Assembly: GCF_036492835.1 (NCBI RefSeq)
Contig: NZ_AP025314.1
Coordinates: 1,860,001-1,924,000, forward strand
DNA length: 64,000 nucleotides
Direction of reading: 5' to 3'
Source of the DNA: Fulvitalea axinellae
Lineage (GTDB): Bacteria; Bacteroidota; Bacteroidia; Cytophagales; Cyclobacteriaceae
Shown here: positions 53,941 through 62,900 of the stretch, one piece after another
Layout: every line of letters starts with the position of its first letter
Position numbering within the stretch: the stretch's first letter is position 1
Made by a program: the position numbers and the translations under genes
Notes under the pieces: model-generated
Database searches by the model: none
Told to the model about the DNA's origin: nothing
What the model saw: only the letters and a program-made list of their open reading frames with translations

Positions 53941-55299
53941 ATGAACATGAGAATCACTAACCGTTTCGGTCTGGTTTCGGCTTTTTTGTTGGCATTGGCG
54001 GTGTGGGCCTGCCAGCCAAAGACGCAGGAAAAAGCCGTTCCCGAAAACCTTAGCGAGGCTTTGTCCGCTTTGCCGGGCGTAGTGTCGGTAAAAGCCATGG
54101 ATGCCGATTCCCTCTATGGGGAATATTACGAAATGTATTTTGAGCAACCGTTTGACCATAAGGACACCGCTGCTGGGACTTTCCGTCAAAGGGTTTTGTT
54201 GGGCCATATGGGCTATGACCGTCCGACGGTGGTGGAGCTTCAGGGTTACAATATATGGACGGCCAAAGCCGGCGAGCTGAGTACATTGCTTAATGCGAAC
54301 CAGCTGACTATCGAACACCGATTCTTTAAAGATTCGGCGCCGGACAGTATTGATTGGAGTTACCTTACCATAGAGCAGGCGGCGACGGATCAGCACAAGA
54401 TTATCCAAGCCGTGAAATCGATCTATGATCAGGGAAAATGGATCAGTACGGGTATTAGCAAAGGCGGTCAGACAACGATGATTCACCGTCGTTTTTATCC
54501 GGAAGACGTTGACCTTTCGGTTCCTTACGTGGCGCCTTTGGTTTTCGCTCAGGAAGATTCCCGGATTTATGAATTTATCGATAGCGTAGGTTCTGAGGAG
54601 TGCAGGGCGAATGTTGCGAGATTTCAGCGCGAACTGCTCGAACACAAGAAGGAAGTTCTTCCGTTGCTTGAGGCTTACGGCAAAAAGCGCGGTTACGGAT
54701 TCGATTCTCTCGGATTGGCCGGAGCGCTCGATTACGCCGCTTTGGAATATCCATTCGCTTTTTGGCAGTGGGGAAATACCGGTTGTGAGAAAATCCCTGA
54801 GCCGGGCGCCGATGCGGAGACGCTCTTTACGCATTTGAGAAAGACGGTTCCATTCTCTTGGTACGATGACGGCGGTTTCAAAAGCGGATTGCCATCGTTC
54901 TACCAGTTCTCGACCCAGCTTGGCTATTACGGCTACCGTACCGACGGGCTTGAGGATTTATTGACTTACGAGAATCCGAACAATCAGGTGTTCGCTCCGC
55001 AGAAAGCTTCTTTGGTGCATAACCCGGCCAAAATGAGAGACCTGCACGACTGGTTGATGAAAAACGGATCGAATATGCTGTATATCTACGGCGGTTACGA
55101 TACTTGGAGCGCCTGCGCGATTGATCTTACGGATTCGAAGACCAACGCCGTGAAGATGGTGAATCCGAAAGCGACGCACGCTACACGCATCAAACATTTT
55201 TCCGAAGATGACAAGCGTAAGATTTACGCCACTTTAGAGTCTTGGTTAGGATTTGAAATACCTGAGGAGAACAAGGAAAAGCTGAAGGTATTGCAATAA
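53941..55299 (+). CDS. S37-family (PS-10-like) secreted peptidase lipoprotein (452 aa)
   Basis: N-terminal signal peptide with a possible lipobox (LALAVWAC). Serine-protease triad candidates in alpha/beta-hydrolase order: Ser in STGISKGGQTT (about residue 178), Asp in YIYGGYDTWSACA (about 385), His in ATHATRIKHF (about 415). Sequence motifs (FEQPFDHKD, VELQGYN, IEHRFF, DQHKIIQAVK) resemble tripeptidyl aminopeptidases of MEROPS S37/S28. It probably trims peptides at the cell surface. The convergent acyl-CoA reductase gene follows a shared terminator. Confidence 0.86.
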   Translation: MNMRITNRFGLVSAFLLALAVWACQPKTQEKAVPENLSEALSALPGVVSVKAMDADSLYGEYYEMYFEQPFDHKDTAAGTFRQRVLLGHMGYDRPTVVELQGYNIWTAKAGELSTLLNANQLTIEHRFFKDSAPDSIDWSYLTIEQAATDQHKIIQAVKSIYDQGKWISTGISKGGQTTMIHRRFYPEDVDLSVPYVAPLVFAQEDSRIYEFIDSVGSEECRANVARFQRELLEHKKEVLPLLEAYGKKRGYGFDSLGLAGALDYAALEYPFAFWQWGNTGCEKIPEPGADAETLFTHLRKTVPFSWYDDGGFKSGLPSFYQFSTQLGYYGYRTDGLEDLLTYENPNNQVFAPQKASLVHNPAKMRDLHDWLMKNGSNMLYIYGGYDTWSACAIDLTDSKTNAVKMVNPKATHATRIKHFSEDDKRKIYATLESWLGFEIPEENKEKLKVLQ

Positions 55300-55365
55300 A
55301 AAATACGGTCTATGTTTGCCGTTTGTGTTTTGGTTTAGGAGAAGGTCGCAAACGTGCGATCAAAC

Positions 55366-55397
55366 TAAAGCCCGCCGAATTTCGGCGGGCTTCTTTG
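55366..55397. terminator. Bidirectional terminator between peptidase and reductase genes
   Basis: GCCCGCCG 55370-55377 with CGGCGGGC 55383-55390, with AA/TT flanks. It serves the two convergent genes. Confidence 0.75.
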
Positions 55398-56414
55398 TTA
55401 TAATTTCAAAAGGAATTCCATCGTGTCTATTCCGTCGGCGTAGTCCCAAGGTTCGGGGTGTTGGGCCATTCCGAAGGGGATTCGGCTTTCGCCTTTGCCT
55501 ACCACGCATTGGATTTTTTCTTTATGCGCCCCGATTTTCGCCTCAAGGTCTTTTGCGTCGGAGTAACGCTCGTAAAATAAGGCGGAGATAGGGGAGATCA
55601 ACGCTTTGTCTTCGGCTACAAGCAGGAATCCGGTGTCGAGATGCGGGATTCTGTTTACCAGATAAATCGATTTGTTGTAATCGTAATTATTGGAGTACTT
55701 GTGGTTGTGCGTGATGTTTTTGTAGCGTTCGCTAAGGAGGTCCAAGAAATGCTGGAAGCTGTAATCTTCGGGTACGAAAAGCTTTGAGACGTTTCGGCAA
55801 CCGAGTCCGTAGAAACGGAAAATGTCTTCGCCGAGTTTTTCCAAATCTTCGTCAGATTCGTTTCCGTCCAAAACGGCGCAAGACGATTTGTTTGGGCGAA
55901 TGATATGCGGATGCTTCGAGAAATAATAGCTGAAGTAACGCGCGGTATTATCGCTCCCCGTGGCGATATAGGCCTCCGAGCCGTTAAGCCTTTCCACAAA
56001 CTCGAACCTGTCGCGGAAAGCGGGTTCGATTTCGGTAAGGTATTCGGCTATGATTTTCAAAAGGAAAGAATCCTGTCCGCTGAGTTTGGCCAAAAGGCGG
56101 TGCGGGGAGAGAAGCACGCACATGAAATCGTGGAAACCGACAGCGGGGATGTTGCCGGCCATCACAACCCCGATGGTTTTGGCCTCTTTTTCCTGATTTA
56201 ATTCCGGGTAGTTGGAAAGCCATTTTTCCAGCTTGTCCTTACGGAGCATATGGGCCAGCCCGAGGATAGCGGCTTTGACGTTTTGCCTGTCAAACCAGTT
56301 GTTTCTGGCTTCGGCGCCTTGCGCCATCAGTTCGAATTCGTGCTCTTTAAGGTGGCCCAGTTTGTCACCTAATTTGGCGAAGGCCTCTATTTTCCTTTCT
56401 ATATTCAGGCTCAT
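55398..56414 (-). CDS. Acyl-CoA reductase, LuxC-like (338 aa)
   Basis: Resembles the LuxC-type acyl-CoA reductase of Bacteroidota: GVVMAGNIPAVGFHDFMCVL (nucleotide-binding region), IATGSDNTARYFSYYFSKHP, RPNKSSCAVLDGNESDEDL containing the candidate catalytic cysteine, and a C-terminal NRIPHLDTGFLLVAEDKAL. It would reduce an acyl-CoA to the aldehyde with NADPH. It is divergent from the adjacent dicluster ferredoxin gene, a pairing I recall as common in this phylum, though the electron-transfer link is inferred. Confidence 0.86.
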   Translation of the reverse strand: MSLNIERKIEAFAKLGDKLGHLKEHEFELMAQGAEARNNWFDRQNVKAAILGLAHMLRKDKLEKWLSNYPELNQEKEAKTIGVVMAGNIPAVGFHDFMCVLLSPHRLLAKLSGQDSFLLKIIAEYLTEIEPAFRDRFEFVERLNGSEAYIATGSDNTARYFSYYFSKHPHIIRPNKSSCAVLDGNESDEDLEKLGEDIFRFYGLGCRNVSKLFVPEDYSFQHFLDLLSERYKNITHNHKYSNNYDYNKSIYLVNRIPHLDTGFLLVAEDKALISPISALFYERYSDAKDLEAKIGAHKEKIQCVVGKGESRIPFGMAQHPEPWDYADGIDTMEFLLKL

Positions 56415-56653
56415 TGGTCGCTTGTTGGGTCGTTGTGTTTATGCGTTTCGATTTCGGAATCATATTTATAGACTCCTTTAGGGGGTGTTCTGGTTTTCCC
56501 TTATACCGAAACGTAAAGGTAAGGTATTCGGAAGATTGAAAAAACGTTTTTTGAAGCTCGCTGAGCCGGGAAACGGGTTTGTTGGGGCTTTAACGATTTT
56601 ATTTTTATGGATTATAAATAGTAAGAGCCGGATTGGTTTTGGTTGATTTTTAT

Positions 56654-56661
56654 TATTTTTG
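56654..56661 (+). promoter_or_regulatory. -7 box of the ferredoxin gene
   Basis: TATTTTTG matches TAnnTTTG 48 bases before the ferredoxin start. A TTG at 56633-56635 gives an 18-bp spacer, slightly short. Confidence 0.5.
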
Positions 56662-56709
56662 CCTCCCAATCGTGTAATTGGTAAACGATTAGAAAAAAAT
56701 TTTACGAGA

Positions 56710-57060
56710 ATGGCAATCATCATTACGGACGAATGCATCAACTGCGGTGCCTGTGAACCGGAATGCCCAAACACCGCTATTTACGAAGGCGGAGTAGAAT
56801 GGAATTGGAGCGATGGCACGGCACTGCAGGAGGTAGAGCTTGAGGACGGTACTGTAGTTTCCGCCGGAGAGGACCAAGAGCCTGTTTCGGACGAGTTCTA
56901 CTATATTGTTCCTGGCAAGTGTACCGAATGTATCGGTTTTCACGAAGAGCCCCAGTGCGCAGCGGTGTGTCCCGTGGATTGTTGTGTTGACGATCCGGAC
57001 TACCAAGAAGAAGAGGATGAACTTTTGGCTAAGAAAGATTGGCTTCATCCGGAAGGTTAA
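56710..57060 (+). CDS. 4Fe-4S dicluster ferredoxin (116 aa)
   Basis: Two cluster-binding motifs: [12 protein letters not shown] (residues 10-21) and [20 protein letters not shown], the second with an enlarged CxxC-x8-C spacing typical of Bacteroidota/proteobacterial dicluster ferredoxins. Acidic C-terminal tail. Cytoplasmic electron carrier. Start ATG 56710; the open frame upstream has no family match. Divergent from the LuxC-like acyl-CoA reductase; followed by a terminator. Confidence 0.95.
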   Translation: MAIIITDECINCGACEPECPNTAIYEGGVEWNWSDGTALQEVELEDGTVVSAGEDQEPVSDEFYYIVPGKCTECIGFHEEPQCAAVCPVDCCVDDPDYQEEEDELLAKKDWLHPEG

Positions 57061-57090
57061 GGTTTCGAATTTTAGAGGTATTTTATATAG

Positions 57091-57114
57091 CAGGCTTTCG
57101 GGCCTGTTTTTTTT
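57091..57114 (+). terminator. Terminator of the ferredoxin gene
   Basis: CAGGC 57091-57095 with GCCTG 57102-57106, then T8. Confidence 0.8.
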
Positions 57115-57167
57115 GGCCTATACTTTCGGCGTTTGTGTCGGTCATTACGGTTACTTAATTTTGAAGA

Positions 57168-57959
57168 ATGTTTAAACTGAAGATAATTCTAATAACGTTT
57201 CTGACTTGTTGCTCTTTGTTTGTCAATGGCCAGGTTCTGAATATGGAAAAGGAGCGGATTGACGGTGATAGTACGGGTATATGGCTTGGTAATGCCTCTG
57301 GAGCCTTTACCTTTGCGGATAGACAGGTGACTACGCTGAACCTGTTCCTTTCTGCTCATTTGGCGTATATCGGAGAAAGGCATAATTATATTTTGATTGG
57401 AGATTTCGATTTTCTTCGTGGCGACGGGGATGATCTGGCCAGTAATGGTTATGGACACGTGAGGGCTAATTTCTTCAAAGAGAAAAGAGTGTCCCTCGAA
57501 CTGTTTGGACAAGCGCAATATGATGGAGTGAAAGGTATGGACGCTCGGTATTTGTCGGGAAGTAATGCGCGGTTGCGTTTGTGGGAAAGTTCGGAGGTTT
57601 CTTTATTTGTGGCTTCAGGTTTTATGTATGAAGTGGAGGCGTGGAAATGGGATATGGACGGTAATTCCGAAAACGGGGACGAGTTCAAGGAAAGGACGTA
57701 TTGGTGGAAAAACAATACCTACATTAGTTTCCGGTGGGATATGGGCAAAGGTCTTTTTACGAATTTAGTTGCTTATTATCAAGCCCCATTCGAGCGCTTG
57801 GGAAATCCGAGGCTTAGTGGCGAGGGTAATTTGAATCTGAAAATAACCTCAAAACTGGCGTTTACCGCCCAAATAACCGTTTGGTATGACGAATCGCCGG
57901 TGGTACCAATAGATAAAACCAACTATACCTTTACCAATGGAGTGACTTATAATTTCTGA
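57168..57959 (+). CDS. DUF481-like outer membrane beta-barrel protein (263 aa)
   Basis: Signal peptide (LIILITFLTCCSLFVNGQ-like, cleaved before Q) and a run of alternating amphipathic strands rich in Tyr, Phe and Trp (AYIGERHNYILIGDFDFLRG; YISFRWDMGKG), ending in a terminal Phe (NGVTYNF), as in small outer-membrane barrels of the DUF481 type. Role unknown. Its last 13 bases overlap the convergent gene. Confidence 0.75.
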   Translation: MFKLKIILITFLTCCSLFVNGQVLNMEKERIDGDSTGIWLGNASGAFTFADRQVTTLNLFLSAHLAYIGERHNYILIGDFDFLRGDGDDLASNGYGHVRANFFKEKRVSLELFGQAQYDGVKGMDARYLSGSNARLRLWESSEVSLFVASGFMYEVEAWKWDMDGNSENGDEFKERTYWWKNNTYISFRWDMGKGLFTNLVAYYQAPFERLGNPRLSGEGNLNLKITSKLAFTAQITVWYDESPVVPIDKTNYTFTNGVTYNF

Positions 57960-59284
57960 TCACTGTTCGGGATAGGGAATGGCTCTCCGTATTTTTTGTC
58001 GATACCCCTGTTCAGTGCGTAAATATATCGGAAGATTTCCTCCGCCACATAAAGCCAAAATGTAAAAGGCTCCTGTTGATTGATGTTTCGGAGCTCAAGA
58101 ATAGGGGCTTTTTGGCCTTCCACTAAATCGGTCGTTTTCCCGAGAGCGCCCATAGAATGCAGTTTGTATGCCCGCAATCGGTTCGGGAAATTTTGGGCGG
58201 TCAGATAATCCGTTCCAGAAGCGATTCCGTCAAGCCACTTTCCCCTGCTGAGGCTTTTCATAATCTGTCTATGTGGCCTGGTTTTGTTGTGGTAAACACC
58301 ACCTTCGAAAAAGGGGGCGTCGTAAGGAAATTCGGAGGCGAAAGGAGTCTGCTCAAATAAATGATGGTCGGCAATAGCCTTGCGCTCATGTTCCGGCAAA
58401 AGTGAAAACATTGTAGCGAAATCCGTTCGGGCTAATAAGGGCGTAAAGCTTTTCGGGTATTTCGGAGCACCGAATTTGCCGAGCCGCAGGTAAAAATCCA
58501 CAAGAGAGAGAAAGCCCCTTGCGCTTTCTCCTAAATGATGCTCTCGGGCGAAACCTTTGTTGGTGTCGATAGATCGTCTCAGCGTACTGGCCCATTGGAC
58601 ATCTCTTGGTTTTCCGGTTCTGCCGTCATTCAGTCTCATCATTTTGAATCGGCCAAATTCTCTGCGTTCCCGTAAGCCGTCCGGCTCCGATTCGCTTGCG
58701 GTAGAAAGGTCTTCCAAAAGTTCGGGTAACCTTTCCGGACGTATTCCGGCAGTCGCTTGGACAAAGCCTTTAGGGATCCCCGAGGGTAATTCAATGATGG
58801 TTTCAGCGTGATGCCTTGGAATGTTTCCGAAAAGTTCGAGTTTTTTGAGCGGAATATATGGGTCGTAAGGATTTTTAGCTTTTTCGGCTTCTCCAACCAA
58901 TTCCATCAGTTTTCCGATGACAGTTTTCATCCTTTGAAAACCTTCATAACTATCTTCGAAAGGTTCGGTCGCAAACTCTAGATACGGGATGTTGAAGTCG
59001 AGGGAATCGGCTTGGGCATAGAAGCCGTCACCCTCAAAAATTCTCTCTTTTTCACGGATAGCCGGCACGGAAAATTCGTTAACGTCCAAAAAGCTGGGAT
59101 CTTCACTTTCGTAGGCCTGCTCAATATTTCGGTACAACAAGGCTCCTTCAACCTCAATCTCAAATCCAACGGACCTTTGTATGGGCAGAACGGATGGGGG
59201 CGTTGCGGATTTACCAGAGTTTGAAGTGTTGGTCCGTAATTGTTTACGTTGCGGGCCAGTGGCTTTTTGTAGCGATATCGGCAT
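57947..59284 (-). CDS. Putative toxin or CIS-cargo protein with GFEIE motif (445 aa)
   Basis: The first 35 residues are Gln/Thr/Ser-rich without a signal peptide and end in LPIQRSVGFEIEVEG. A V/I-Q-R motif after a disordered start also occurs in the large protein at 20580, and I associate it with cargo of extracellular contractile injection systems. GFEIE plus YLEFATEP and ETIIELPSG resemble the Glu-rich pockets of amidoligase-like enzymes. The middle contains PKGFVQATAGIRPERLPELL, which I have seen in similar bacterial proteins of unknown function. Enzymatic nature is a guess. No immunity gene is obvious next to it. Start at ATG 59284; the 3' end overlaps the barrel gene by 13 bases. Confidence 0.6.
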   Translation of the reverse strand: MPISLQKATGPQRKQLRTNTSNSGKSATPPSVLPIQRSVGFEIEVEGALLYRNIEQAYESEDPSFLDVNEFSVPAIREKERIFEGDGFYAQADSLDFNIPYLEFATEPFEDSYEGFQRMKTVIGKLMELVGEAEKAKNPYDPYIPLKKLELFGNIPRHHAETIIELPSGIPKGFVQATAGIRPERLPELLEDLSTASESEPDGLRERREFGRFKMMRLNDGRTGKPRDVQWASTLRRSIDTNKGFAREHHLGESARGFLSLVDFYLRLGKFGAPKYPKSFTPLLARTDFATMFSLLPEHERKAIADHHLFEQTPFASEFPYDAPFFEGGVYHNKTRPHRQIMKSLSRGKWLDGIASGTDYLTAQNFPNRLRAYKLHSMGALGKTTDLVEGQKAPILELRNINQQEPFTFWLYVAEEIFRYIYALNRGIDKKYGEPFPIPNSDQKL

Positions 59285-59513
59285 GGACAGTAGCCGTGCT
59301 TAGTTATGGTTGACGGAAGTTGAATCCGGTTTAACGGTAGCATCAATCGCTCCGGGATGTCGAAATTTTATGGGAAAGAGGTGATCGTGAAGTCTTCCAG
59401 TAAAAAACAGAAGGTTAGTCTCGGCGCGGGGCTGGCGCCAAGTGTGAGAATAAACACGCCTTTGTTAATTTCTTAAGCGCTTTTGTTTTTGAGAAAGATC
59501 AGTTTTTTTGTTG
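59285..59513. other. Non-coding gap
   Basis: About 230 bases between two minus-strand genes; no gene or clear signal seen. Confidence 0.5.
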
Positions 59514-59762
59514 TCAATCTTTCTTTTTTATGAATTTTCTTACGCCAAGTCCTATCCCCGCTCCAATCAAAAGAGTGACACCGCCATCTATAGGGACGTT
59601 TTGTGCTTGATGGTTTGGGTCGGGGGGAGCGGGGCCATTGCCTTCCGCAAGTTGACTGTCTTCATCGCCCTCAGGGCCCTGTGCGTGTATTGGGGTGTAT
59701 AAAAACAGGGAAATTGACAATATAAAAGGGATAAGAAGTGTTTTTTTCCAATTACAGCTCAT
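59514..59762 (-). CDS. Small secreted protein with PID-CTERM sorting tail (82 aa)
   Basis: A signal peptide (LIPFILSISLFLYTPIHAQ) is followed by about 28 Pro/Asp/Glu-rich residues, then the tail NVPIDGGVTLLIGAGIGLGV with a basic end (RKFIKKKD). PID, a hydrophobic segment and a positive cluster is the tripartite PID-CTERM signal of Bacteroidota, thought to be processed by a dedicated exosortase/sortase. Almost nothing of the mature protein remains after processing. Start is ATG 59762 or 59768. Divergent from the giant secreted protein gene. Confidence 0.8.
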   Translation of the reverse strand: MSCNWKKTLLIPFILSISLFLYTPIHAQGPEGDEDSQLAEGNGPAPPDPNHQAQNVPIDGGVTLLIGAGIGLGVRKFIKKKD

Positions 59763-59973
59763 GATCATGTGGTATTTGATTCTTATAAACCAAAGATAAA
59801 TGGATTGAATTTTTTATTGTCAAATGTTTTTATGCCATTTATTACATGGGAATTGTTTGGTCTAGCTCTCGGAGTAGACGCCAGCGTCCATCTGGTTGTG
59901 TTTTTTGACTAAATTTGTGTGTCTGCCCTTGTCTCATAGAATAATATTTCGAGCCTGTTAAATAGATAGGATC

Positions 59974-62900
59974 ATGAATAATTATTTCCGTTTCCTCTTT
60001 TCTACTGTTGTCGTTTTCATGTCTCGTGCCTGTGCCGGAGTCCTTTTGCTTGTGATTGTTTTGCCTGCTGTGTCTATTGCGCAGGGCGCTGGAGAAACAC
60101 TTTATTGGAATGGACCTGCAAGTGCGGGAGCCACATGGGACGATCAATCAAAATGGGTTTATTTGGATGGATCAGCGGCAGGTAGAATTCCCAATGAAAA
60201 TGATGTCGTAGTTTTTAGGAATGATCACCAGAAAAATATCAGGATAAGTGGCGATTATGCTTGTAAGAAGATCATTGTTCAGATGAAGAACGCCTCCCAA
60301 AGTTATAGGGTGAGATTGCAAGTCAGGAACCGTGATTGGTTGGGTGATCCGGGCGGGCATATTGTTTTTGAGGTTAAGGAAGGGATAGAAATCGAGAATC
60401 TGCCCGCAAGTGGGTTTGATTCCAATGTGGTTGTGGTAGTTCTTAATGAATCGACTTTCAAAACGACTGATTTCACCCAAGATGGGCAAGTGATTTTGGA
60501 AGAATTGCGTTTATGGGACCATGTGTCCGTTGTGGAATTACACCCAGAAGAGAACACAATTCTTCCGAAACCCCGTAACAGGTCGTCGGATACTAGCAAT
60601 AGCTTTAACGGTGATTATGACAACCTGAGAATTTTCCCGGTTAGTCCTGTTACTGTCGCTTTGGATGGAGATATAAGAATACGTAAAGAGTTGAAGACTA
60701 ACTCAAACGTTAACTTCACTTTGTCTCCGAATAAAATGAAGCTTAGTCAGAATTGGGTCTCTGGTGGCGCTGAAGTGACTAGCGGAACTGTCGAGTTATC
60801 GGAAGGGGAAGTCCAAGAACTTCAGAATGTTGCGGGGCTACATGATCTCACGCTGACAAAAATAGGAGAGAGTGTGAATTTTACGTCTGAAACGCCGGTT
60901 AATGGGACTTTGACAACCTCAGGGAGTCAGAGCATAACGGGCGTTTTGGATTTAAAAGGAAATTGGACCGGAGGAAATGTTACAATCAGTGGCGGAGAGG
61001 TAAAACTCTCGGGAGCGAGTAATCAGTCGATACAAAATGTAACCTCTGTTCCGAAGCTAAGTCTTGAGAAAACAGGCGGAAGTTTGTCGTTTTCGAATGT
61101 TACGGTTGCCGATGAGCTATCCGGAACAGGCGCGTTTGATTGGACTGGTACTTTAGGGTTAGAAGGGGTATGGTCAGGCCCGACGTCAATAGGGAGTGGA
61201 ACGCTAAAGTTGTCAGGCAGTTCCAACCAAAACCTGACAGGATTGAGCACTGTTCCGAGTCTCGAATTGGCAAAAACGGGAGGAACCCTTAGTCTGGCTA
61301 CGCTTAATGTAAACACAAGCCTGTCGACTAGCGGTACGGCTGGTTGGTCGGGGACATTAAAGTTACTTGGAAACTGGATTGGTGGATCTACCACAGTCAG
61401 CTCCAGTGACATAGTTTTCGCCGGTACATCCGATCAGACTACACAGTCGGCCTTGACGCTTAATGGAGTGACGGTGGAAAAAACGGCGGGGAAAATCTCT
61501 ATTGGAGCGGATGTTACGGTATTGGGAACGCTCACGACAGATTCCAATTCAAACTTTGATCTGGGTTCAAACGCATTGGAGTTAAGGTCAAATTGGCAGG
61601 GCAATAGCGGAACTATAGAGTCGGATGGAGAAAGCGGGTCAGTGAATTTTACTCAAGGAGTGGCGCAGGTTATTAGCGGAAAGCATGTGATCCCGTACGT
61701 AACGTTGAATAAGTCAGACACGATTAATACGCTCACTTTGTCTGATAATTTTATAGTGACAAAAATGCTAAAGCTAGAGAAGGGGAAGATTGTCACCAAT
61801 GATAAGCTTAGGCTCTATGCGGATGAAAACGGTTATGCGATAATCCCCGCAATTACGGCACCCGCAGACGTAAGTCTTGACGGCGACATAAAAGTCGACC
61901 GGTATATTGGACAGCCGGGAGACAGTCGTAGCGCTGGTTGGATGCGGTTTGGCGCAACTGTCTCTAACATGAGTTTTATGGACTGGGCCAATTCTTTCGG
62001 GATATATATGAATCCTGGCTCTGGCGTCAGTAGCGTGAAGACTTTTGATGAGGAGAAATACGGCGACTATAGGGAAGGGGACAATACGTCGGTTTACTGG
62101 ATTCCCCAAACGAACATTAACGGAGAGATTCTTTCCGGTATCGGATACGCTGTTTATATGTACAGTTCCGCCATTGAAAATGGAACAATTTCCTTTACGG
62201 AAAAAGGAACCTTGCCTAAAGGTGACATTTCGATTTCTACACAGTACTCGGCATCACCTTATACGTATGGGTACAATTTGATGTCGAATCCATATCCGTG
62301 TCCGATTTCCTGGAATGAACTGCTGAATCTTCAGGATAACAATGGGGAGCTTTGGGATAATAAAGCCTATGTTTGGGACTCCCAAAATTCACGCTACCGT
62401 TTCTTGGTGACAAATAATGGTTCGGGGACCAATTCACTTAAAATAACAAACTACACTAATTCGGGAAGGCTAATTGATACGGACCTGAATATAGCTCCCG
62501 GCCAAGCTTTTTTCATATTTAATAACAGTGGTGGTTCGGGCACTCAGCACGACTTTGTGTTTAAGGAAAGCGCAAAAGTCAAGGTTCATGATCGGCCGTT
62601 GTACAGAAAAGCAGTCGATGCGCCTAAACCCGACGGCAATTTCGAAGGGATTGCAATGACATTGGAAAAAGGAGAACAATTCTCGCCCATTGCGCTCGAT
62701 TTTTCTGACGAAAGTAAATCGGATTTTGGGCTGAATGAGGACATTTTCCAGCTTGGTGGGCAGGATGTCTATCTGGCGGCGAGAGTCAAAAGCACAGGTA
62801 GGGATGGTAATTTGGATAAGAAAGTCAACGCCAGATTTTCAAGCCAACCATTTCCTGAAGCCGACACCCTGATCAATTTGAGTTTTTCGGCCAAAAAGAG

